Source of the DNA: Puffinus mauretanicus
Taxonomy: Eukaryota > Chordata > Aves > Procellariiformes > Procellariidae
Length of the DNA stretch: 64,000 nucleotides
Direction: 5' to 3'
NCBI GenBank assembly: GCA_023333565.1
Contig: JAJKFH010003229.1
Location: 1,214,001-1,278,000, forward strand
This document shows positions 1-9,965 of the stretch, one piece after another; positions within the stretch are counted from its first letter, which is position 1; each line of letters opens with the position of its first letter. The position numbers were made by a program, and so were the translations under genes. A model generated the notes under the pieces. That model was not told the DNA's origin. It did not search any database and worked only from the letters and a program-made list of their open reading frames with translations.

Positions 1-856
1 ACGAAGACAGAGCCCCTCTGTTGTGGAAATACTCACCAAAGTCCTAAATTGCTGTCAACCAATGCACAAAAATTGATAGGTTTGGGGGTAAAATTCCCAA
101 CCATATATTAATGTATGCTTGAAGTTAGGATCCAAATAAGTAATTGGACATATAACAAAAACCTATGAAAATGTTTTTGCTTGTTGATGTTCTTGTTTTT
201 CCTAAAACGCATGATTGTCTGAAGCTCTTAGTGATTATATTAGGAAATGGGCACGGGTCATCACCTTCAAAATGAAAATGGCTAGATGTTTCGGTAGCCT
301 AGTGTAGAGTTTAACTTTAGACATCTGGGCTAAAATATTTGCTGGCCTTTATTGTGTTGAATTTTAAAAGCCTTGCTGTTTAAAAATAAATAAGCACTGA
401 ATTTTAAATAACTCACCTGAAAAGTTCTTCAGGACTGGGACCTGACATTGCCATCAGCTGTTTCAGTTATTTTAGGCAAACTAACTATATGAAAACACTT
501 GTTTTAAGACTTTTAAAGATTTCAAGATATTTTCCCTTAGAGGCACATGACTTGAATAATACTTATTGGGGATAGGTATAATGAAGAGTATGTATTCCTT
601 GACCGCTCTTACTCTTTCCCTACTTTTGACCCAGCCTAGATAGTTGAAGTGTATCAAGCACTCCTGTTAATGTGGCTGTGATACAGCAGTGCTTTTGGAC
701 TGCTTATCTACATCCAAGTGTTACTAATCAACTTCCGCAGCTTGGGCCAAAGACCACCTATAGATACAAAAGGTGCCTGTAGTAATTAGGGAAAAAATCC
801 AGCCAGTGGAATTTTTTACAACTTACAACACTGGAACTTATGTTTTATCATTACAG
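1..856 (+). other. JAM2: JAM2 intron (3' part) before the transmembrane exon
   Basis: AT-rich sequence ending in an acceptor (TTACAG at 851-856). I see no exon and no recognisable repeat here. The preceding Ig-domain exon must lie upstream of the window. Confidence 0.7.
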
Positions 857-964
857 ATGACCTTAATGTAAGCGGTATCATCGCTGCTGTAGTATTTGTG
901 GCTCTGGTAATGGCATTGTGTGGCCTTGGAGTATTTTATGCCCAAAAAAAGGGCTACTTTACAA
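857..964 (+). CDS. JAM2: JAM2 exon: transmembrane segment
   Basis: A 108-bp exon that starts in phase 2 (completing an Asp codon) and ends with one base of a Lys codon before GTAAGT. It encodes the whole membrane helix and the first basic cytoplasmic residues (AQKKGYFT). Confidence 0.93.
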
Positions 965-3870
965 GTAAGTAAAATAAAATCACTCTTTCCTTGTGTCAGA
1001 AAAATGTCTGTACTTCTGCTGACGCTAACATGTCCTCCTTTTCATGAAGGCTCTATCTCCATGGTACTAAAGCTAAAGAGCATTACAACAGCAATTTTTT
1101 TTGTGCAGGCATTTTTATTCTGCCAACTTCTACTGCAAAAGATTCAGGAATGACATGGAGATGTTTGTGCAGTTGCACAAGGCTACCAAGCGGCAATCTA
1201 GGGAAAGCAATGAGCCGAACCTTGGTTCCTGGAGCCTCTCTCCTCTAATTTTAAGAGGGAATGGCAAAGAAAGGCAACATAAAAACAAGGCGTGCAAGTT
1301 CACTTTTAGTCTGAAAGGTCTGAGCGGCTCAGTTCTGATGAAGGGGAAACTGAGTTACTGGCTCCCTCTTCTGGGTCGTGGTGAAAGTGCAGATGGAGAA
1401 AGTTTGCTTTTAAAGATTGCTCGACAGCAAGCAACCCTCTCTGTAGAGTTCAGCACAGCAAGAAGGGGTGCCAAATGTCGGGGCCTGAGAAGGTCCGCTG
1501 CCTGAAAGGAACAGGCTAACGGAGCTGCTGTTAGAGTTTATGTTCAATTGGAAGTTCATTTACCTTTGAAAGCAACCTAATCTTTTTCTGTTTAAACTCA
1601 CTACACCAAAAAGAGACATTTGGTTCAGAAACTCGTTCTAGAAACTGAAAAGCTGAATAAGCTATGAATAACTCTTTCAAAGAACTTTAAAACAGCTAAG
1701 GAAACTGTTCTTGTGCTAATTCTTTTTTTTTTTTTCTTTTTCCAGAGGAAAGTTCTTCCCAGTAAGTATCTTGATGCAAGTAATACACAAATCACTGCAA
1801 ACTTCATTTACATTTCTGATGATTTAGTAACTGTGATGATTGTGTAAGGCCTTTCTCACATGATTCTTGCACAGTGGCTTTTTTGAACACTGAAATAAAC
1901 CTGATCCTACACACCAGCTGTTCCCTTATTAGAACCAGTGTGCTGGTCAGAAAATGAATTAAGCATTATTACTGTGATAAATGTGCAGAGATGTGTCTTT
2001 TTACAGTTATGGTTTAAGCTCCTAACTTGGCTACACGCATGCATTTGTCTCCTCTTCAAACTAGACAGAAGATGATCAGAACCAAATTGAACTGTCCTCA
2101 TATCCATGTCTACAGATTATTTCAGGAAATGTTTTGTAAAAATATAACTGGTAGAAACTTTCTGAGGATGTCTGGTCTGCTCCTTTAATATGGAGATTTC
2201 ATGCACTTAAATTTCTTAGTAGCAAGTCAGAATTCCTCAAGCTATTTTAGTGCTCCAACACAAGGCTAAAATTGTGTGCTTCATTGAAGGCTGGCCTCCA
2301 ATTTTTTTTTTTTTTGCTTTTGAAAGTTTATCTTAGCACTTCTAGGTAATAGCAGGTAAAAAAAAAAAAGAGTAATGTACTAAAGAGAAATACAAATATT
2401 ACTTTAAAATACTGTGTGATTTATACTGGCCATGAACTAGGCAAAAAGCGTAACAGGAAGACTTGAAAAGACAAGCTAGGGAAGGTAATTTGACAGTAGT
2501 TCATGAAATGATGACAGCTATCTAAAAGCATTCAATGGATTTGTTATTGTAACTTTTTTCTAAGAGGGGAAAAAACCCTAAGGATTGCTAGAAGTCTGGA
2601 AAAATGTATTTATAAATAAGGCTCTCAAAGGGTTAAAACTAACACCAGAAAAGTCACTATTTAACCTATATTCCTCTCCTGTTCTGTTAACAGAAAGAAG
2701 ACCAACTATCAATCTACAAGTGAAAAGGCAAGTATTTTGCATTCAGTAGTGAGTTTTAAAAGTTTTAGATGTCTTCAAAATTCCTTAGCTTTGTGATGGT
2801 TTTGCACACATACACGCACCCTACACACACCCGCCAAACCATACATGCCACCAATACCCGGAGATACTTTATCTCTGCATTTGTAGCTTCCTATTACTCA
2901 GTCTCAAGTGCCACACAACTACAGCACCTTGCTCCATACTTTGCCATCTTTTTCTTTACCACACTAACTGGATTTTTACCTGGTTGTCTTTTACCTACTT
3001 CTTCCCACATTTCCCTGTAATATTAGCTTCTTTCACTCTTTTTCTTTCCCATTTTCATGATTATCTTCCCTCTGTCAGATAAACTAAAGCGGTAACACCC
3101 TTACACTGTTTGGCAATATCATCTCTAAACTGTCCACTTAATGATGCCATTTCTTGGAGAAACTTCCACTCTGCCTTGCTTGTACGTATCAGTTAACCAA
3201 GGAAACTAACTCGGACACAGTCCAAGGCAGCAGTGAGAGAAAGATTGGGCTTTAATTCCTCCAAGATTAATGTGGGTCAAAAGGCTTGACTAAATATGGA
3301 AGCTAAACTTACTACTTTTTTCCCCCTTCCTCACTGAGAGGGCTCAAGGGCTTTAACTGCACGTACATTGCTCCAGCTTTTCAGATTGGTGCAAAAAGAA
3401 TGGAGCTCCAACTATTCAACTAGGAGCCACCCATTTCTTTAATCAAAACAGAACATACTAAATAGCATAAGCTTATTCCTTCACCTAGCAGGTATATAAG
3501 AAACTTACTGAGGCCAACTACCTGGTTGCTCTGAGTGGGAAGGAGCAAACTTTGAAGAGCTGTGGTATCTGTTTATCAATATTAATGCACTTTTGAATCA
3601 GATGCTCAGCAGAGCTGTTTGATACTTGTATTTTTTAATAGGTTATTACTTCTATTCTGTGTAGCAGAGCATTCTGTAGACTTCCTTTTGCAGAAAAGAG
3701 TAAACATTAACTAACAGTCCTTCAGGCATGTTTCTTTTCAATCTCGATGCCTTAGTTTCTTCTGAAATGTACACTAAATGTTAATCTGGTTAAAATCTTT
3801 GAACTATTACTTATGTAACCTTGTTTGCTTCATTTAGGATTTCAAGCATACAAAGTCCTTTGTCATTTAG
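857..3870 (+). CDS. JAM2: Junctional adhesion molecule B, C-terminal part (last four coding exons)
   Basis: JAM2 is an immunoglobulin-family adhesion protein of endothelial and other cell junctions. Its two Ig domains lie outside the window; here are only the membrane helix and cytoplasmic tail. The coding exons are 857-964, 1746-1761, 2694-2727 and 3838-3870, and all junction phases agree. The first gives the end of the ectodomain (DDLNVSG), a hydrophobic helix (IIAAVVFVALVMALCGLGVF) and the stop-transfer YAQKKGYF. The tail continues KESSSQ, KKTNYQSTSEK and DFKHTKSFVI before TAG. The final SFVI is a PDZ-binding type C-terminus (SFII in the human protein as I recall it), used by the family to bind PAR3, ZO-1 and similar partners. 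The gene is 5' partial because of the window edge. Oddities are a 16-bp exon and an apparent GC donor at 2728. The 3' UTR follows, with candidate poly(A) signals near 4359-4589. Confidence 0.93.
1746..1761 (+). CDS. JAM2: JAM2 micro-exon, 16 bp
   Basis: Preceded by a long pyrimidine tract and CCAG, followed by GTAAGT. It completes a Lys codon and encodes ESSS plus two bases of Gln, matching the KETSFQ segment of the human tail in position and phase. The flanking introns (965-1745 and 1762-2693) hold only AT-rich sequence and poly(T)/poly(A) runs. Confidence 0.85.
2694..2727 (+). CDS. JAM2: JAM2 exon with GC donor, 34 bp
   Basis: The acceptor is CTGTTAACAG. The exon completes Gln and encodes KKTNYQSTSEK, the Ser/Thr-rich tail. 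It is followed by GCAAGT rather than GTAAGT. Only this junction keeps phase 0 into the conserved DFKHTKSF exon, so a GC-AG intron is the simplest reading. Confidence 0.82.
3838..3870 (+). CDS. JAM2: JAM2 terminal coding exon
   Basis: The acceptor is TTCATTTAG. It encodes DFKHTKSFVI and a TAG stop at 3868-3870. The last four residues form the PDZ-binding tail. Confidence 0.93.
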   Translation, partial: DFKHTKSFVI

Positions 3871-4610
3871 AAGATTTCAGCCTCTGTGAGGGACATCAAA
3901 TGACTACTTGTTATACAAAAGTATCAAAGGGATCTTTCGACCTCCGCTCTGTAAATATTGTTTCCACATACTATATGCTGAAAATAGAAACTGCCAATGT
4001 TTAGATCTAGCCAACTTAACTGTCTGTGATTGCTTTTTAAAAAAACAAAACCCCAAAAAATTTAACTTAAAGATAGAACTAAATTGAATACACAGGTCAA
4101 CTTGTATGAAGACTTCTCCTTTGGTTCATGTATACATGCAGCAGCATGCACAGGATTCACTCTTACAGCTTGGAACAATCTATTCAAGTAACTTCCATAG
4201 ATGACCTTGCTACCACTACTTCTACTACTTATGTCTCCACCATTGTCAAGGGCTCAAACTCTCCTGCAATTCTGACTTACTAGTACCTTGATGTTGTATT
4301 AGATTTGCCAAAGCCATCTACAAGTGCATAAGTAGTCGTGCAGACTTAAAACTGACAGAATAAAGCTTCCCACATTCTGTCAGAATATCCCAACAGAATA
4401 AAGCTTCCTGTAATTGAGGCTCACGCAGTGTTTTTGCTGTCAAATATAAAATGCCTACAGCTTCACTTCCACAAGGAAGTATATCTCTCTCTGTAGACTG
4501 CATATGTAATTTCATTCTGAAGAAAAATCATGCCAGTACAACTCAAACTGTAGTATCTGGATCCTAATTGTTGAAGTGTCACAAATAAATAGTTCCTTGG
4601 AACCTGAAGC
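3871..4610 (+). other. JAM2: JAM2 3' UTR (extent inferred)
   Basis: AT-rich sequence after the JAM2 stop. AATAAA hexamers lie at 4359-4364, 4397-4402 and 4584-4589. The first two sit in a short duplicated block (AACAGAATAAAGCTTCC-like). The true cleavage site cannot be read from sequence alone, and longer 3' UTR forms are possible. Confidence 0.55.
4584..4589 (+). promoter_or_regulatory. Candidate JAM2 poly(A) signal
   Basis: AATAAA, the last of three such hexamers after the JAM2 stop and before the convergent ATP5PF 3' end. Confidence 0.4.
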
Positions 4611-5060
4611 GTTTGTGTCCATAGTTCAGTTACTGAAATTTAAATCTCACAACCTCATTAACAGGTTTCAGTTGCTTCTATAAGAGTAACACTTCATCAC
4701 CTGTATGTTCATTGATGCAGTGTAAAATTAGTATATTTGTGCCTATGCTTTTGGCTGTGCAGGTCCATCACTACCATAGGGCTTTGCTACAGATTTTGGG
4801 GTTCACGGGGGTTTTTCTCTGCAGCAGCTTTTTGGATGTGACAAACTCAGAAAAACAAGTAGTTCCTTCTTGGTGTATCATTATCGGTGTTATAACTTCT
4901 CAGCACTAAAATGTAGCTTGGCAAAGGAGTTTTGCAGTTAATGTTAAGAAACACTACTCAGATGCCTCAGTCACTTAAAGAGTTGACAATCATAGCTAAT
5001 TGTGCTCACCATACAGTTAAGAACTTATTCACGCTTCTGAAATCAAACTGAAACACTGAA

Positions 5061-5066
5061 TTTATT
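5061..5066 (-). promoter_or_regulatory. ATP5PF poly(A) signal
   Basis: AATAAA on the minus strand, 71 bases past the stop codon. This implies a 3' UTR of roughly 90-100 bases, typical of a short housekeeping mRNA. Confidence 0.75.
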
Positions 5067-5137
5067 AAGTTACAATTGGTGCCATGTTCAGCAACTCCAT
5101 TGATGTACACTGCTGTTTGGTGTACAACCTGCAGAGA

Positions 5138-5166
5138 TCACTTTGGAGTCTCCTCAAAGTTGGGCT
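5138..5166 (-). CDS. ATP5PF: ATP5PF last coding exon
   Basis: 29 bp with acceptor CTCCTTTAG on the minus strand. It encodes EPNFEETPK and TGA (complement of 5138-5140). Human F6 ends DPKFEVIEKPQA, so this tail is shorter and more acidic. Confidence 0.88.
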
Positions 5167-8100
5167 CTAAAGGAGGAAGGAGAGAGAGAGAAAAGTAGTA
5201 TTAGTCTTTTTATTCCAGCCTCAAACACCACAATTCATCTGTTACTCAAAGAAAACTAAACATTAAGTTGGCAAGCTAAAGCAAGCTCTGGTACATTGCA
5301 GGCTACACCACCACTTAACTTTGTATCAGGGTATGATTGGATGTGGGCAGCACTGAGGAATAAACTACACTGGAGACGGGTCTTTTCCACCTTAGAGGAG
5401 TTATGCATAAGGTTTAAGACAGACATGCACCTTAGTAACAGTCTGACAAAACAGCTTTTAGCAACACCTGGGGTAGGGGAGAAGGCAGCAAAGAAACTGA
5501 AGTCAACCAGAATGTTACTGGACATGACACTAGTATTTCCAACATGGCTCTAATACAAGAACAAGTAACGAAGCTCTTCTTTCCCTTTGATTCGTGTACT
5601 ATAGCTGATTAACAGAATGGAGTGCACAATTTCAACTCCACTCAGCAGAAGATATTCTCCTCATACAAAGGAGTATGAGGAAGGAGTTCTTGATGTCAAA
5701 GGTACAAACTCAGAAGGGTTAGGGCTTTTGACAGATGGACTATTAATGTTTGTTCTCCTTGCTACAAAGAGTCTGAGAGGTAAGGCTCAGCTTATAGTAA
5801 TCTTCACTAAGACAAAAAATTAAAGTTTCTAGCCACTTAGCTTTGAAAACTTGTTGAAATTAGATTAAGGATAGGTAACAGTGCTAAAAGAACACTATCT
5901 CTCCTCCCCTTTGTTTTGTTCCTATGGTCATACAAATTTGATTTCATTAAAAAAAAATCCTAAACTTTAATATATATTGTTGCACATATTACATAGAAAT
6001 AAAACCAAATAGGAAGAAACCACATCCCTAAAACTGGGGGGAAAAAAAAGAAACACCATAGATCCTACTTTACAGATGCTCTGTTTTATTTGCACCAGTA
6101 ACAATCCGACACCAAATTCTTCCTTAATCCAACTGAAATACCACCAAAACCCAAAACATTTTTATGTGTATTCCTAGTCTAAATTATAATTTCCAGTTAG
6201 TCTCATCAGACTTACAAGTCATTGATCATGGTGGCTTGACCTTGGCTGGCTGCCAGATGCTCACCCAGCCTCACGCTCTCTCGCTCTTTCCCTCCTTCCA
6301 CAGGAGGGTTGAGAACCGAGACAGCGTTTTTCACCCCTTTTTAAATACGTTGTCACAGAGGCACCACCAACACTGCCAACTGGCTCAGCTGTGTTCTGCA
6401 GTGGGTCCCTTCTGGAGCTCGATGGAATGGGCTCTGTCCGATGACACCCCCTGGCCTCTCCCGACAGAGGCCACCCCTGCAGCCCCCCACGTAAACCAAA
6501 TACACTGGCACATTCAAAAGATTGCTGAGTCCCAGCTACCAGCTCCTTACAGCTTATGAGGAAGACAGCCTACCCCCCGCAAAACCTGACTTTAGCTAAA
6601 ACTGCTTGTGAGCAATGAAGACTTTGAGCTGTACTTACATAAGCAAGCAAAAGAAACAAAGAACTATAGAAATGAGCCTGTCCACAAAAAACCTGTCGCC
6701 TTTATGTCCTAAGGTGGACAGAGTCTGTGCAGTTTCTTTGCATTCTTGATAAACCAATCATCACAAGCATTCTTCCTGTCATAATCGATCTGGGTAATAT
6801 GAAAACATGCTAACACAAGATTAGAACAGTTAAACAGAAGTCATATCCAAATAACTGAAGAAAAAGGTTTAATATAATTTATTCACGAAGTAATCATCAG
6901 TAACTAAGTTCTATAGTCATTTTCTGAAATCACTTTCCAGATGAGCTCACAAAATTTACAAATTGCAGTTTGGATGACATCGACAACTGGTTTTCAAATT
7001 ATAGCCTGCTGACCTCTTTGGGAAGATGGGAACCAAATATAACAATAGGCCCTGGGCTATTTTTGTTTGGGCTATTTCTTTAGGGTCTGTGAAGGGTAAT
7101 TAAGATAGCCTGATGTGACTGCAAGTTTTGTTAAGCATCATATAACCAAGTCCACATCTCTACTGGAAAAAGCAACTAATCAAAAAAAGGAATTAGACGG
7201 AATCAGATGTGACCTCTGCAGAAGTAAGGAGATTCACTGAGGGCATCTTACATGAAATTAATGGTCCAAATAAAAACTAAATAGGAATTAATTAAGGAAA
7301 CCAGTCAGTGAACATGTCCTTACTTGCAATTAGAAATTCAGTAAGATTGTTAACTCACCCTCAAATTTAAATTCTGGAAACTTGGTTAGATCTCCCTCAC
7401 CGTACGCCCGTTGAAGTCTAGCAAGGGATTCATTCATGTCTTTCTGAAACTCAGGGCCTGCATCAACAGGCCCTCCAGCTTGCCTAAAAAACATTAGAAG
7501 TTCTGGTTAACAATTCAGCTCTGGAGTTTCTTGTGGAAGTTCTACATTTTCATGGCCATTTAGGAGTTAAAAACCTTTCTGACAACCAACTAAAGCAAAC
7601 TATATAAAATATTTCCGAAAGTCAAGATATGACCCACTTTAGGGCCTACTTACCTTACACATAAACAAGGGTCTCAGGGTAAAGTACAGACTTTCTACTA
7701 TGGGTGATGAAAATCCGAGCTACAGAGCTAGCCTTTTGAGACATGAAACTGCACTGAGTATCCAGGCTTTCAGCGCTCTTAGTTTCACTTGTTCCAGGTG
7801 TGCTTTCCTAACAAAATTGTTATTTGTACCTCTGCTATTTCTGAATTGGTGATCTTGGTTAGTAAAGCTAAACTGTTCTTGCAAAGAGAACGTGTTTTGA
7901 ATACTGAACAAGCAAAAAACCCAAGAGACAGGGCACCTTGCATTCATATAGATTCAGACAGGAATTTCTCGGGATACAAATACAATTCAAATAGTAACTC
8001 TTTAGATTATCAATGCTCAGTTGTACCAACACAGATATCATTTATGATTGGTAAAGCCACCAAAAATATGCCTCCCTACACAGGCTAGTTTGTAGATGTG

Positions 8101-8887
8101 GAAACAGACATCTTCCTCCACTAAAACTAAGTAGTGGCTTATTTCATTCCCAAGAATAATTCCCAAGAATAAACTACATAGATTTACTATAGTTTTAGTT
8201 TCCTGTTAAGTACTTCATTCAAACGTTACAAGAATCTAAGATTCCATGATGTTTAATGGATCAGCCTCACAGTTCCATTAATTCTCTATTGCTTTTGGAG
8301 GCTATTTCCATTCAGCTTCTGGAAACAAGGCTGAAGAATAGCCGTTTTCCCCAGACAAAAAAAAGGGGCTTTTTTTTTCCCCCCCCTATTTACAGAGCAC
8401 ATAGATGGGTAAAAATTAACATACTGGTATGTTCACGTAGTATGCAAAAAAACTTAACTGAGTGCCTTAAGTCCCCAAGAAGAATGACATCAGCTTTACT
8501 TCTTTTTTTTTTTTTTTTAAAGAGGAAAGAATGAACAGTTTCTGTCAGGTACACAAGAACAAGCCTTCTCACTTGTGACACTATCAATAAGTGTTGCAGG
8601 AAAGCATAACTTAAGTATTTAGAGACCAACCTACAAAGCTAGCATATTTTAGCATTTGTCAAAATCAAAATTTTTCCCCGTTTTACCATCAGCCCTAAAA
8701 TAATTTCCTTTACTCACTTGCTCTTTGTGTTGTATTCTCTGATCTTGTCCAAGAAGAGCTTCTGAACTGGATCGAGCTCTTTTGTCTTATTAAAGACAAT
8801 AGCAGAAAGCCCTATGTTTCTGCGCAAGTGAATGGAAACAGCGGAGCGAAAAATGGAAGAAAGTCGCAGAATCTGGTGCAGAATCAT
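5138..8887 (-). CDS. ATP5PF: ATP synthase peripheral stalk subunit F6 (coupling factor 6), mitochondrial
   Basis: This small subunit of the mitochondrial ATP synthase peripheral stalk helps hold F1 to Fo during rotation. The coding exons on the minus strand are 8887-8718, 7483-7359 and 5166-5138, together 324 nt or 107 residues plus TGA, with matching phases. The first about 32 residues (MILHQILRLSSIFRSAVSIH, then LRRN) form an amphipathic, Arg-rich, acid-free mitochondrial presequence. The mature part starts near NKTKELDPVQKLFLDKIREY, continues GGPVDAGPEFQKD, and ends KFPEFKFEEPNFEETPK. Human F6 is 108 residues; relative to it this protein has two extra residues (KTKELD) and a tail about three residues shorter. 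The ATG has A at -3. Transcription runs from the CpG island shared with GABPA, and a poly(A) signal lies at 5061-5066. Confidence 0.95.
5167..7358 (-). other. ATP5PF: ATP5PF intron between coding exons 2 and 3
   Basis: About 2.2 kb with no recognised gene. 6250-6500 is more GC-rich and carries an unremarkable open frame. An A-rich stretch lies around 6045. No clear transposon was seen. Confidence 0.6.
7359..7483 (-). CDS. ATP5PF: ATP5PF second coding exon
   Basis: 125 bp with acceptor TTTTTTAG and donor GTGAGTT. It encodes QAGGPVDAGPEFQKDMNESL through KFPEFKFE, the conserved GGPVDA loop and second helix of F6. Confidence 0.95.
7484..8717 (-). other. ATP5PF: ATP5PF intron between coding exons 1 and 2
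   Basis: About 1.2 kb, AT-rich. It contains a short exact duplication (ATTCCCAAGAATA twice, around 8146-8171), a C-run near 8380 and a poly(T) run near 8502-8518. No other feature was recognised. Confidence 0.6.
8718..8887 (-). CDS. ATP5PF: ATP5PF first coding exon
   Basis: Starts at the ATG (complement of 8885-8887) and ends AGCAA before GTGAGT. It encodes the presequence and the first mature helix to NTKSK. The exon extends upstream as 5' UTR to an acceptor near 8896 (CGCTGAAAG on the minus strand), so a separate non-coding exon must lie in the CpG island. Confidence 0.94.
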
Positions 8888-9645
8888 GATGCCACTCTTT
8901 CAGCGAAAAAAAAAAAAAAGCCAAAAGAGAAACACATAATTAGTTAGCTGCTTCCTCAATGTAAATGCGTAAAGAAGTAAAAATTTAGTTCAGAGATGAG
9001 CTTTAAACCAGAAAGGACATTTAAACCAGCACGCGACCCGGGGTGAAACCTCGGGGGCCACCCACCCACGCCGAGGGGCGCCGTGCTGCCAAGCGGGCGG
9101 CCGCGCGTCCCCTTCCACCGCGCACTGCGACCGACCTCGCTCCCACCGCCACCGGGACACGCGGGGAATTTCAGCTTTTGCCTTGTTTAAGGAAAAAGTA
9201 ACAACTTTAACCCAGCCAAAGCCAGCAGCTGCACCGCCCGCCCGCCCGCTCCCCCGCCTCTGCCTCCGTCTCACCCCCCGGGAACCGCCCGCGGGTGGCG
9301 GGGCCGGGAGGCGCCGTTAGGCCCAGGGCCCGGGCATCCCAACCGCAAATCGACGGGGGAGGAGCCGCCCTCGGCACCCACCGGTGCCGCGGGGCCGCCC
9401 CGGCCCAGCTCCGGTCACCTTGGGAGAGACGCCGCCGCCGCCGTGGGTCCGTCTCGTCCCGTCCCGCCCTCCCGCGCAATGCACACCGGGAAGTCACCCC
9501 CTCCGCGCGGCCCCGTGCCGCCACAGCGCTGAGCCCCGCGGCCGCGCACCGGGAGTCCCCGGGACCGCCCGGCCGCAGGACCCCGCTGAGCTGCCCGCCG
9601 CGGGGCGCAGGGAGCGCGGGAAAAGCCCACCACCCACCGTTCCCG

Positions 9646-9653
9646 CCGGAAGT
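9646..9653 (+). promoter_or_regulatory. ETS/GABP site (CCGGAAGT)
   Basis: A perfect GABP-class ETS consensus within the bidirectional promoter, 17 bases (GGAA to TTCC) from a second, opposed site. Confidence 0.75.
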
Positions 9654-9662
9654 AGGCGATAC

Positions 9663-9670
9663 GCTTCCGG
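9663..9670 (-). promoter_or_regulatory. Second ETS/GABP site (CCGGAAGC on minus)
   Basis: GCTTCCGG on plus, the opposed partner of the site at 9646. Paired ETS sites fit binding by the GABP alpha2-beta2 tetramer, whose DNA-binding subunit is encoded next door. Confidence 0.7.
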
Positions 9671-9724
9671 GTGAGGGGAAAGGGTTCGGCGTGACAGGCG
9701 CCACAGCCCCGCCCCCGCCCGCTG

Positions 9725-9729
9725 ATTGG
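9725..9729 (-). promoter_or_regulatory. Reversed CCAAT box
   Basis: GATTGGC in the promoter core, a typical NF-Y site in TATA-less bidirectional promoters. Confidence 0.5.
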
Positions 9730-9748
9730 CGGCGCGCGGGGGCCGCCG

Positions 9749-9760
9749 GGAGCTGTAGTT
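9749..9760 (-). promoter_or_regulatory. ZNF143/THAP11-like motif
   Basis: GGAGCTGTAGTT, whose reverse complement AACTACAGCTCC resembles the ACTACA-containing ZNF143 motif common in housekeeping promoters. It fits the consensus with a common variation. Confidence 0.45.
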
Positions 9761-9789
9761 CCCGCCCCTGCGCGGGGGGTGGCGGTGTC

Positions 9790-9965
9790 GGCGCGCCCTC
9801 CCCGCCCGGGCCCGCGCTGGGCCGCGCTGCCCAATCCCGAGCGCGCGACGGCCTCCTCAGGGCGGCGGCGGCGGGACCCCCTGGAGCTGCGAGGGCCGCG
9901 GCCGGCGGGAGGTGTCGTGCGGCCGCTCCGCTCGGAGCCGGGGCGGCGGACGGCGGTGGCGACGG
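9790..9965 (+). other. GABPA: GABPA non-coding first exon (start inferred)
   Basis: GC-rich sequence ending GACGG before GTGAGC, a strong donor in the right place for the 5' UTR exon of GABPA. The transcription start is not readable; a start shortly after the promoter motifs is assumed. Confidence 0.5.

Noticed and set aside
920..1505. Open frames starting in or after the JAM2 transmembrane exon
   Set aside because: They read from an out-of-frame ATG through the donor into intron sequence; the spliced frame explains the conserved residues.
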